DNA of 26,295 nucleotides from CAZDME01 sp964506785 [NCBI: uncultured bacterium] (lineage in GTDB: Bacteria > CAZDME01 > JAYEMH01): contig CAZDME010000015.1 of the NCBI GenBank assembly GCA_964506785.1, positions 1 to 26,295 of the forward strand. The letters are read 5' to 3'. This document shows, in pieces, positions 14,903 to 21,847 of the stretch. Below the pieces are notes generated by a model that saw nothing but the letters and a program-made list of their open reading frames with translations, did not search any database and was not told the DNA's origin. The stretch's first letter is position 1; each line of letters opens with the position of its first letter. The position numbers and the translations under genes are program-made.

Positions 14903-16009
14903 TTAGGGGTTTGTTGAAATTTCAAATAAATCGTATCGCCCCTCAATCCGGGATAAGAACTTCAGGGTAAATGTTTGAAAAAATACGGCTATGGGAAGAA
15001 AGATACAATTCAAACAAAAACCGGCGGCTAAAAACAGAGGCAGGCCGATAATAATCAAGATGGCGATATAAGCCGGGTGCAAAAAAACCGGCATAATTCT
15101 ATACCCGAGAAAAATGAGCCCGGCGCTTAATCCCGCCGGTAATAGCAGACTGAAAGAAACCAGCATACCCACCAGTCCGGCTAAAATGAAAACAGCAATC
15201 ATTAAGCCGGCCTTTATTAAAAGATATAAAAAAACGCTTCTTTTATTTTCATTAAGAATCTTTAAAACCGGCCTCCAGGCTTTAAGTACGGTCATTTTAT
15301 CTTTATACATAACCGGCAAAATAAAATTATTGACCACAAAGGTTAAAAAAACAAATATAATTCCGATAATGCCGATAAAAACGATAAAAGGTAAAATGGC
15401 CAGTAAAATCTTCATCCCGCCAGCCTGTATGCCCTGGCTAAAAACACCTATCCGGGATAAAGATAGATACATAAATAACCCAAGTGCCCCGGCAAGGGTT
15501 AAACTAATTATGCCGATGGTAATATTCCAGAGGAAATAAGAATTTCCTAAACGGCGGTTTTCCCGGAACGGCTTTTTTATCGAGGCCTCATTCTTGACGA
15601 CGGCTTCAATAAAGATAAAAGAAAACCTGGAAAAAATCCAGGTAAAGAGAAAAAAGAAAAGAATAAAAACGAAAATCAGGCCGGCAATAATAGAGGCAAG
15701 AAATCTTTTGTCTATCTTTTGGAAGCTGGCACGGGATTTCTGAAAGGGGGAAGACTCTTCGGCCCGAGATGAAATCTTTTCTTCCTGCCGGCTTCTTTTT
15801 CCCTGGCTGGTCTCCTCTACCTTTGTTTCTCGGGAATCGCCCCTCGGCAGATTGACATTTCCCCGGGAATTATAACCATAACTAAGCTGCCCGGCCAGCA
15901 AGGCAATAAAGCCCAGAATGAGCCATTTCTTTATTTGAAATGGACGAAAGAGAACCGTTCTCGTCCACTCCCAGGAAGCAGCAATTATTTCCGAAAAGTT
16001 TCCTCGCAA
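14903..16009 (-). CDS. polytopic membrane protein, DUF7544-like
   Basis: The 368-residue protein opens with an amphipathic segment (ASWEWTRTVLFRPFQIKKWLILGF) that I associate with DUF7544-type membrane proteins. It then has a polar loop of about 65 residues rich in Ser, Arg and Glu (about 48-113) and roughly six further membrane helices, one group around 109-130 and the rest between 155 and 350. No catalytic motif is visible, so the role is unknown. The start is TTG at 16009, supported by AGGG five bases upstream; the nearby ATG is in another frame. It follows the aldolase gene by 81 bases on the same strand. Confidence 0.78.
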   Translation of the reverse strand: MRGNFSEIIAASWEWTRTVLFRPFQIKKWLILGFIALLAGQLSYGYNSRGNVNLPRGDSRETKVEETSQGKRSRQEEKISSRAEESSPFQKSRASFQKIDKRFLASIIAGLIFVFILFFFLFTWIFSRFSFIFIEAVVKNEASIKKPFRENRRLGNSYFLWNITIGIISLTLAGALGLFMYLSLSRIGVFSQGIQAGGMKILLAILPFIVFIGIIGIIFVFLTFVVNNFILPVMYKDKMTVLKAWRPVLKILNENKRSVFLYLLIKAGLMIAVFILAGLVGMLVSFSLLLPAGLSAGLIFLGYRIMPVFLHPAYIAILIIIGLPLFLAAGFCLNCIFLPIAVFFQTFTLKFLSRIEGRYDLFEISTNP

Positions 16010-16090
16010 AGCATCCCTTTTAAAAAGAGGCTAAACCTTTTTTTCTGTTAACTGTAAACTGTTCACTTTAAGAAATTAGCCCCTTCCCTT

Positions 16091-17005
16091 TTATTTAGCG
16101 TAAATATCCACTATCTCCTTAAGCAGGGTAAGAGCTTCCTTCTTTGGCCGCTGAAAGGAGTTTCGCCCGATAATCGAACCAAAGCCGCCGCCAGCCTTAA
16201 TCCCCTTAATCTCATCCAGAATGGCCGCCTTATCTTTAGCCGGCCCGCCAGAAAAAATCACTATCCGCCGGCCATTAAAAGCGCTCTGGATGACATGTTT
16301 TACCCTTTCGGCCAAGGTTTTAATGGGTATTTTTTCCTTTTCATAGACTTTTCTCGCTGCTTCTAACTCAATATGTTCGCTTGGCGGTTTGACCTTAACA
16401 ATATGGGCTCCGAGCTGAACGCCAATTTGGGCCGCATAAGCGCAGATATCCACCGCTGTTTCGCCTTCTTTAGATAGATTGCTACCGCGGGGATAAGACC
16501 AGATAACCACCACTAATCCCTTGGCTTTGGCTTCTTCCGCCAGGGCCCTAATTTCCTCATACATCTCTTTATTGTGCGCCGAGCCCGGGTAAATGGTAAA
16601 GCCAATGGCGGCACAGCCCAGACGCAGGGCATCATTGACCGAAGCGGTTACGGCCGGGATAGGATCCTTATCGGAATGAAGCAGTTCATGATTATTAAGC
16701 TTAAGAATCAAAGGAATCTCTCCGGGGAAATCAGCTGCTGCCGCTTCAATAAAACCAAGCGGAGCGGCATAACCATTACAGCCGGCTTCCAGGGCCAGCT
16801 CAAAATGATAACGCGGGTCATAACCCGGCGGATTAGGAGCAAAACTCCTGGCTGGCCCATGTTCGAAGCCCTGGTCAACGGGGAGAATAACCATCTTACC
16901 GGTACCTCCCAATCTTCCATGATTAAGCATCCGGGCTAAATTACCCAGCGTTCCGGGATTATCTGAGCCATACCAACTTAAAATTTCTTTCACTCGTGGG
17001 GTCAT
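16091..17005 (-). CDS. fbaB: class I fructose-bisphosphate aldolase, archaeal/DhnA type
   Basis: The 304-residue enzyme should cleave fructose 1,6-bisphosphate to glyceraldehyde 3-phosphate and dihydroxyacetone phosphate, or run the reverse reaction, through a Schiff-base lysine in a TIM barrel. It contains VILPVDQGFEHGP (39-51), the FTIYPGS segment (about 136-142), IVKVKPP with the likely Schiff-base Lys204 (assigned by analogy with DhnA), and the phosphate-binding IFSGGPAKD and GGGFGSIIGRNSFQRP segments. This is the archaeal/DhnA class I type, not the classic vertebrate type or the zinc class II enzyme. The start is firm, with AAGGAGG at ideal spacing. It is preceded by its own candidate promoter. 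Confidence 0.95.
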   Translation of the reverse strand: MTPRVKEILSWYGSDNPGTLGNLARMLNHGRLGGTGKMVILPVDQGFEHGPARSFAPNPPGYDPRYHFELALEAGCNGYAAPLGFIEAAAADFPGEIPLILKLNNHELLHSDKDPIPAVTASVNDALRLGCAAIGFTIYPGSAHNKEMYEEIRALAEEAKAKGLVVVIWSYPRGSNLSKEGETAVDICAYAAQIGVQLGAHIVKVKPPSEHIELEAARKVYEKEKIPIKTLAERVKHVIQSAFNGRRIVIFSGGPAKDKAAILDEIKGIKAGGGFGSIIGRNSFQRPKKEALTLLKEIVDIYAK

Positions 17006-17079
17006 CTTATCCTCCTTTTTGTAATTCCTTTAGATGTTTTTTATTTAAATTACCTTTATATATAAGGCACCTTACAATA

Positions 17080-17108
17080 ATAGTATACGATAAGGCAAGG
17101 ATTTTCAA
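17080..17108 (-). promoter_or_regulatory. candidate promoter for fbaB
   Basis: TTGAAA (17103-17108) and TACTAT (17080-17085) on the minus strand are 17 bases apart, giving a leader of about 65 bases. The leader contains A/T-rich short palindromes but no riboswitch I recognise. Confidence 0.4.
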
Positions 17109-17138
17109 GAACTTTTAATAATTTAACAATCCCTATCG

Positions 17139-17876
17139 CTATTTATATCCCGTAAAATTCTCCGTTTTAATCTTCTCGTCAGTTAATTTAAGCTCACTGG
17201 TGAGAATTTCCTTCATTGCCTCAACCATAGCCGGCGGACCGGAGATATAAAAGAGGCGCTGGCGATAATCGGGAATCTCCTCTTCAATCATTTTCTTATC
17301 AATGCGGCCGGTTCTTCCCGCCCAGCTTCGGGATTCATCCGGCAAAGTGATGGTTTCGACTACCTTTAATTTCTTATTAGCCGCCTGTATCTCGTTAAAA
17401 TCATCCTTGAAAACTATATCCTTCGGGGTATTGCTGCTGTAAAGCAGGATGATATCAACCGCCATCCGCCGGTCAGTGGCAAATTTACAGATGCTTCTTA
17501 CCGGGGTTATGCCGATTCCACCGGCAAGAAAGGCAAACTTAGGATATTCATCTTGACTTTCCCTCCCGGATAGAGATAACGGGGTAAACTGGCCGTAGGC
17601 CAGACGAAGCCTTGCCCAATCCCCAGTTTTTAATTTCTCCAGGGCATTGGAGAATTCGCTCCCGGTAAGCCTCTTGGTAAATTCTATGTAGCCGGCCTCA
17701 GTCGGGGAGTTGGAAAAAGAAAAATGTTTGGTTGCTTCTTCGCCGTCTATCTTTATAGTAACAAAGAAAAACTGGCCGGGTAGAAAATTAATTTCTCCCT
17801 TAAGGGCAAAACGAAAGCTTTTGACGTTTTCGGTGCGTTTAATTACCGCTTTTACTTCTGTCTCAAATTCCGCCAT
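17139..17876 (-). CDS. FAD-dependent oxidoreductase of the ferredoxin-NADP reductase superfamily
   Basis: The 245-residue protein has a beta-barrel flavin domain (about 1-105) and an NAD(P)-binding domain (about 110-245). The flavin motif usually written RxYS is HFSFSN here (51-56), the second glycine-rich motif is GGIGITP (119-125), and the C-terminal half contains SGPPAMV (212-218) and ends ENFTGY, all typical of the superfamily. No Fe-S cluster cysteines are present, so it is a stand-alone reductase that probably passes electrons between NAD(P)H and a partner protein. I chose the ATG at 17876, four bases after the stop of the TGS GTPase gene; a longer frame starting inside that gene is unlikely. 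The close spacing implies co-expression with the GTPase. Confidence 0.9.
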   Translation of the reverse strand: MAEFETEVKAVIKRTENVKSFRFALKGEINFLPGQFFFVTIKIDGEEATKHFSFSNSPTEAGYIEFTKRLTGSEFSNALEKLKTGDWARLRLAYGQFTPLSLSGRESQDEYPKFAFLAGGIGITPVRSICKFATDRRMAVDIILLYSSNTPKDIVFKDDFNEIQAANKKLKVVETITLPDESRSWAGRTGRIDKKMIEEEIPDYRQRLFYISGPPAMVEAMKEILTSELKLTDEKIKTENFTGYK

Positions 17877-17880
17877 ATCC

Positions 17881-18876
17881 TTACTCTTTTTTCTTAAGAT
17901 GCAGTTCGACCACATCCTTGTCTCTAAGCAGGTAGTCATAAGGGACCGCCTGGCCGTCAAAACGAGCCGAACCCCAGAGCCGGGCTTTCTCTAAACCACT
18001 GGTAAAATCCTTATGAATGGCTTTGGCTAAATCGGTCACATTGCTTCCCACTGGTAAAGTAAAAGGCCTGTCTAAATCCGGCGGCTTGCCGGGCGGCTTG
18101 GAATAAACGCGGATAATCTTAAGCAATAAAAAAATATCTTTTTTAAAATCCTTCAGTTTCTTATCATCAAAGGTCGAAATCGGTATAATCCGGAATTTAT
18201 TTCCAAAGAATTCTTTCAGCACCGGAAGATTATCGGCCGCCAGGGGGGCATCCATCTTATTGGCAATAAGAAATGTCTTTTTGTAAACGGTGCCGATTGG
18301 GGCTGTTTCCTTTACCTCTTCATTTATCAGCTCTACCCGGCGCTTTTTCAACTGCTCAATGACTACTTCGATTTCACTTAAAACGTCGGCATCTTCAGTA
18401 TCGACGACAAAAAGAAGGGCATCAGAGTTTCGGATGATATTAAACTGCCAACCTTCCATCCCGGCTTCAGTTATCGGCGGCAGGTCAACCAGTTGAATCT
18501 GGACATCCTCATAATCCATAATCCCGGGAAGGGGCATTGCCGTCGTAAAAGGATAAGGCCCGATTTTGGGTTTGGCTTTGGTTAAAGCCGCCAGCAGGCT
18601 TGATTTTCCCGAACTGGGCGGTCCGATTACGGCTAATTGGCCGGCTCCCTCGCGTTTAATAAGGAACGCCTCACTGGCTTTAGTGAGTTTTTTTTCTTCG
18701 GTTTTTTTTAACTTAGATATACGCTGTTTTATGCCGGCTTTGAGTTTATCCGTTCCCTTATGCTTGGGCAAAAGCGCATACATCTCTTCTAAAGCGGCCA
18801 GTTTTTCTTCCTTGGTCTTAGCTTCTCGAAAAAACTTCTCCGCTTCTAAATATTGGGGGGTTAAATTAGCCGGCAA
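17881..18876 (-). CDS. TGS-domain GTPase (OBG/DRG-like)
   Basis: The 331-residue protein has an N-terminal charged helical region (1-75), a GTPase domain (about 78-250) and a C-terminal TGS domain (about 262-328). G1 is GPPSSGKSS (85-93), the G2 region is PYPFTT (108-112), G3 is DLPP (131-134) and G4 is NKMD (206-209). The fourth G3 residue is Pro instead of the usual Gly. This pattern fits the DRG/OBG family, whose members act in ribosome-related processes. The TGS domain starts around PFTLPVGSNVTDLAKAIH. The start is TTG, with GAGGTG four bases upstream, and a good promoter lies directly before it. The flavin reductase gene follows by four bases. Confidence 0.92.
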   Translation of the reverse strand: MPANLTPQYLEAEKFFREAKTKEEKLAALEEMYALLPKHKGTDKLKAGIKQRISKLKKTEEKKLTKASEAFLIKREGAGQLAVIGPPSSGKSSLLAALTKAKPKIGPYPFTTAMPLPGIMDYEDVQIQLVDLPPITEAGMEGWQFNIIRNSDALLFVVDTEDADVLSEIEVVIEQLKKRRVELINEEVKETAPIGTVYKKTFLIANKMDAPLAADNLPVLKEFFGNKFRIIPISTFDDKKLKDFKKDIFLLLKIIRVYSKPPGKPPDLDRPFTLPVGSNVTDLAKAIHKDFTSGLEKARLWGSARFDGQAVPYDYLLRDKDVVELHLKKKE

Positions 18877-18904
18877 TTTTCACCTCATCTAAAAATTTCA
18901 ATTT

Positions 18905-18933
18905 ATTCTAACATACAGATTTTTTAAATTCAA
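18905..18933 (-). promoter_or_regulatory. sigma-70-type promoter for the TGS GTPase and reductase genes
   Basis: TTGAAT (18928-18933) and TAGAAT (18905-18910) on the minus strand are exactly 17 bases apart, with a predicted leader of about 22 bases before the TTG start. Confidence 0.55.
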
Positions 18934-18954
18934 GACGAATATGGTGTCCCCGTT

Positions 18955-19038
18955 TATGGCTCATAGCTCATGGTTATAAGCTGATAGCGTAAAGATTCAT
19001 TTTAAACCAAGAGCCATCAGCCAAGAGCTACGAGCTAA
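18955..19038. repeat. imperfect long inverted repeat built from AGCTC/GGCTGAT words
   Basis: The left arm (about 18955-18988) and the reverse complement of the right arm (about 19007-19038) share the succession GGCTC or AGCTC, TAGCTC, TGG and GCTGAT with several mismatches. They could fold into an interrupted hairpin of roughly 30 bases. It resembles decayed palindromic intergenic repeats. Confidence 0.5.
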
Positions 19039-19218
19039 TTAGTCGCTGGAGAAACAAACGTCTCTGAAAAAAGCAAACCCGAGCAGGCCCCGCGTTAAAG
19101 ATGAATCGGGCTGCATTATTTATGAATCAACGACTTCTTTTAAATTTGTTTTGGGTAACATTTAATGCAAGTCAATTCGAGAAGCCGATTTTAATCGACT
19201 CTAACGGAAAAACGTGCT

Positions 19219-21381
19219 ATGGTAATTTTAATGAAAATAACCGAGGTTTGCCAAAAATATAATCTCCCTTTAAAAATTGCCAGCACCCTGGAGAAATCCG
19301 GTTTAAGCGCCTTTTACCCTCCTCAGGAAAGCGCCATAAAATCCGGAATTCTCGAAGGGAAAAATTTTGTTCTTTCCATGCCGACGGCCTCGGGGAAAAC
19401 ACTTCTGGCTGAGCTCTGCCTGATTCAATCCATTATCAAAAAAGGCGGCCGGTGTCTTTATGTCGTTCCCCTGCGTGCCTTAGCTTCGGAAAAATATGAG
19501 GATTTCAAACGAAAGTATGCCCCTCTGGGTATCAGGATAGGTATTGCCACCGGCGATTACGATACCCCCAGCCCGAATTTAGCCCGATATCAAATTCTTA
19601 TTGCCACTTCGGAAAAGATTGATTCTCTCCTCCGTTTCCGCACCCCCTGGCTCAGCCAGGATTTAAGCCTGGCCGTATTTGACGAAATTCATCTTCTTGA
19701 CGACCGCGGACGGGGACCAACTTTAGAAATCCTCATTGCCCGTCTCAGACAGCTAAATTCCCGAATGCAGGTTTTAGCCCTTTCGGCAACAATTGCCAAT
19801 GCCTCTGACCTGGCCAAATGGCTCCAAGCCGACTGTTTAATCAGCCGCTGGCGGCCTGTTCCTCTAAAAGAAGGGGTCTATTTTCGTAGAAAAATAAGAT
19901 TTGTTGACGGCGAAAATAAAATAATAAAGGAAAATACCCTGGAAGAATTCCCCTCTCTGGTTTTGGATACCATAAAAGAAAACGGCCAGGTCCTGGTTTT
20001 CGTCAATACCCGCCGCTCTACTCAGGCCACGGCCGCCAGAATTGCCCAGGCCGTCTATCCGCGTCTTAGTCAAGCAGAAAAAAAAGCCCTGGCGCCTATT
20101 GCCCGGAAAATAGAGGGGAGCCGTACTGAAGCGACGAAAATCTGCCAGAAATTAGCCGCCGCGGTAAAACACGGCGTCGCTTTTCATCATGCCGGACTCC
20201 GCCGGGAACAGCGCAAGCTGGTTGAAGATGCCTACCGCAATAACCTGATTAAGGTTATCTGCACTACTCCCACTCTGGCCGCCGGAGTAAATCTTCCTGC
20301 CCGCCGGGCGATTATCCGCGATTACCGCCGCTATGAAGCCGGGTTGGGTTCCTGCCGCATTGCCGTATTTGAGTATAAGCAGATGTGCGGCCGGGCCGGA
20401 CGCCCCCAATATGACGAATATGGCGAAGCCATACTTATCGCCCGTTCCGACCAGGAATCCGAATCTTTATTTGAAGAGTTTATTCTGGCCGAACCCGAGC
20501 CGATTACCTCTAAATTAGAGAATGAATCTGCTTTAAGGACGCATCTTCTTTCTTCGATTGCCTCCGGCTATATCCGCGATGAAAGGGGAATGATGGAATT
20601 TCTCCGTCATACCTTTTTCGCCTGCCAGAAGGAAAGCCAGGATTTATACTACATTATCGATAAAATTATGGACTTCCTCCACAAAGAAAAAATGATTGAA
20701 AGGTTCAAAGGGGGCTTCCGGGCCACTCCTTTTGGGGAAGAAATTTCCCGTCTCTATATCGACCCTCTTTCCGGTGTCGTTTTAAGAGACGGCCTGATTA
20801 GCGCCTGGGGCAGGAAAACAACTATCTCCGGCCTTCTTCATCTTATCTCGCTTACCCCGGATATGGACACCCTGAGGCTCAACCGAAAAGATTTTGAATC
20901 GGTTGAGCTCTTCGCCAAATTACACGAAAATGATTTTCTTCTTCCAACCGACCACTTCGATTATGAAGACCATCTTTCTATCTGTAAAACCGCCTATCTT
21001 TTGGAAAGCTGGGCCAAGGAAGAAAAGGAAGATACACTCTGCGATAAATTCGGGATTGGTCCGGGGGATATTCACCGCCTGATGGAAACGGCTGACTGGC
21101 TGATTTATTCGGCAAAAAAACTGGCCAAATTATTTGCCGCTCAAAGTTTGCCTAACCGGATAGAAAATATTCGCAGCCGGGTGAAATACGGGATAAAAGA
21201 GGAACTTCTGGATTTAGTCAAGCTTAAAGGAATCGGCCGCATCCGGGCACGGGCACTTTACAAAAAAGGGATTAAAAATCTCTCTATGCTCAAGAAAACC
21301 CAGCTTTCAAAATTAAGACAAATCCCCTATATCGGAAAGGAATTAGTTTTAAGTATTCAGCACCAGCTGGAATCGGAATAA
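19219..21381 (+). CDS. hel308: Hel308/Ski2-like superfamily 2 DNA helicase
   Basis: The 720-residue protein has the full helicase motif set: a Q-motif-like FYPPQ (32-36), motif I PTASGKT (55-61), motif II DEIH (155-158), motif III SAT (189-191), a motif V region TPTLAAGVNLPA (about 340-351) and motif VI QMCGRAGRP (388-396). After the two RecA domains come a winged helix, a ratchet helical region and a C-terminal helix-hairpin-helix (about 660-715, KLKGIGRIRARALYKKG and IPYIGKELV). This architecture and length match Hel308, an archaeal 3'-5' helicase that acts at stalled replication forks. The ATG at 19219 has a weak ribosome site; a second ATG at 19231 (MKITEV) also fits the family start. It is alone on its strand and its stop is two bases from that of the convergent neighbour. 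Confidence 0.93.
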   Translation: MVILMKITEVCQKYNLPLKIASTLEKSGLSAFYPPQESAIKSGILEGKNFVLSMPTASGKTLLAELCLIQSIIKKGGRCLYVVPLRALASEKYEDFKRKYAPLGIRIGIATGDYDTPSPNLARYQILIATSEKIDSLLRFRTPWLSQDLSLAVFDEIHLLDDRGRGPTLEILIARLRQLNSRMQVLALSATIANASDLAKWLQADCLISRWRPVPLKEGVYFRRKIRFVDGENKIIKENTLEEFPSLVLDTIKENGQVLVFVNTRRSTQATAARIAQAVYPRLSQAEKKALAPIARKIEGSRTEATKICQKLAAAVKHGVAFHHAGLRREQRKLVEDAYRNNLIKVICTTPTLAAGVNLPARRAIIRDYRRYEAGLGSCRIAVFEYKQMCGRAGRPQYDEYGEAILIARSDQESESLFEEFILAEPEPITSKLENESALRTHLLSSIASGYIRDERGMMEFLRHTFFACQKESQDLYYIIDKIMDFLHKEKMIERFKGGFRATPFGEEISRLYIDPLSGVVLRDGLISAWGRKTTISGLLHLISLTPDMDTLRLNRKDFESVELFAKLHENDFLLPTDHFDYEDHLSICKTAYLLESWAKEEKEDTLCDKFGIGPGDIHRLMETADWLIYSAKKLAKLFAAQSLPNRIENIRSRVKYGIKEELLDLVKLKGIGRIRARALYKKGIKNLSMLKKTQLSKLRQIPYIGKELVLSIQHQLESE

Positions 21382-21383
21382 TT

Positions 21384-21836
21384 TTACAAAAACGATAATT
21401 TAAGCTTGGGCGAACAGCGCTCCAGGCTCTGGACAAAAACATCTTTTCCGACAAGAGTCACTTTGGGCCTAAAGAGAACTATCTCTAAATTGGCCTTAAA
21501 TTTGGGAACTTTAAGCAGATATCCCCGGCCGCTCCTGGAGATAAATCTGGATTCAGGCAGGTTAAAAGCTACCTTTAGTTGCGGACGAGATTTCTCGTAG
21601 GTCTGGATAAAAACACCTTCTCCGATAAAAGTAGTTTTAGGCTGGGCCGTAATTATATCCACCTCTATAATATTATGCCGGAAGATTATAACCGTTCCGA
21701 TAATCAGAAAAACGATAAAGGCGCCCTTAAAATGCACTTTAGGCCGTCTTTCCTGACTTTCTCTTGGTGCCTTCCCGGAAATATAATTTTCTAAATTCAT
21801 ATATCTGATTTTCTTAAGGCTATATCGTTCTTGCAT
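21384..21836 (-). CDS. small single-pass membrane protein with a duplicated 27-residue motif
   Basis: The 150-residue protein has a basic N-terminus (1-36), one membrane helix (about 38-53) and an outer part with two related segments, residues 65-91 and 123-149. Aligned, they share 12 of 27 positions, including PK.T..G..VF.Q..E...P.LK..F, with a period of 58 residues; each is preceded by a similar beta strand (IEVDIIT and LEIVLF). I know no family with this motif. The start is supported by AAGGTG seven bases upstream, and the gene begins 11 bases after the stop of the giant gene, so the two are almost certainly one operon. The N-in, C-out orientation predicted from the basic N-terminus would place the repeats in the periplasm. 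Confidence 0.8.
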   Translation of the reverse strand: MQERYSLKKIRYMNLENYISGKAPRESQERRPKVHFKGAFIVFLIIGTVIIFRHNIIEVDIITAQPKTTFIGEGVFIQTYEKSRPQLKVAFNLPESRFISRSGRGYLLKVPKFKANLEIVLFRPKVTLVGKDVFVQSLERCSPKLKLSFL

Positions 21837-21847
21837 TGTCTTTCACC

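Larger units (their letters stand above)
18877..19218. other. 342-base gene-free divergent spacer
   Basis: The left end holds the GTPase promoter. An imperfect inverted repeat follows at 18955-19038. The stretch 19040-19130 contains CCCGA and TCGGG as a possible stem with a long loop, and 19171-19201 contains an imperfect inverted repeat (AGTCAATT and AATCGACT). No reading frame with a ribosome site, no tRNA and no recognisable riboswitch was seen. A promoter for the plus-strand helicase is not obvious. Confidence 0.6.

Noticed and set aside
17877-17960. Longer N-terminus for the flavin reductase
   Set aside because: The extension would lie inside the GTPase gene and has no family similarity. 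The ATG at 17876, four bases after the GTPase stop, fits better.
19040-19130. Possible structured RNA or riboswitch upstream of Hel308 (AAAGCAAACC next to a CCCGA/TCGGG stem)
   Set aside because: It recalls one short piece of the c-di-GMP-I riboswitch, but the rest of the conserved core is missing and the stem loop is too long. I cannot support an RNA gene.
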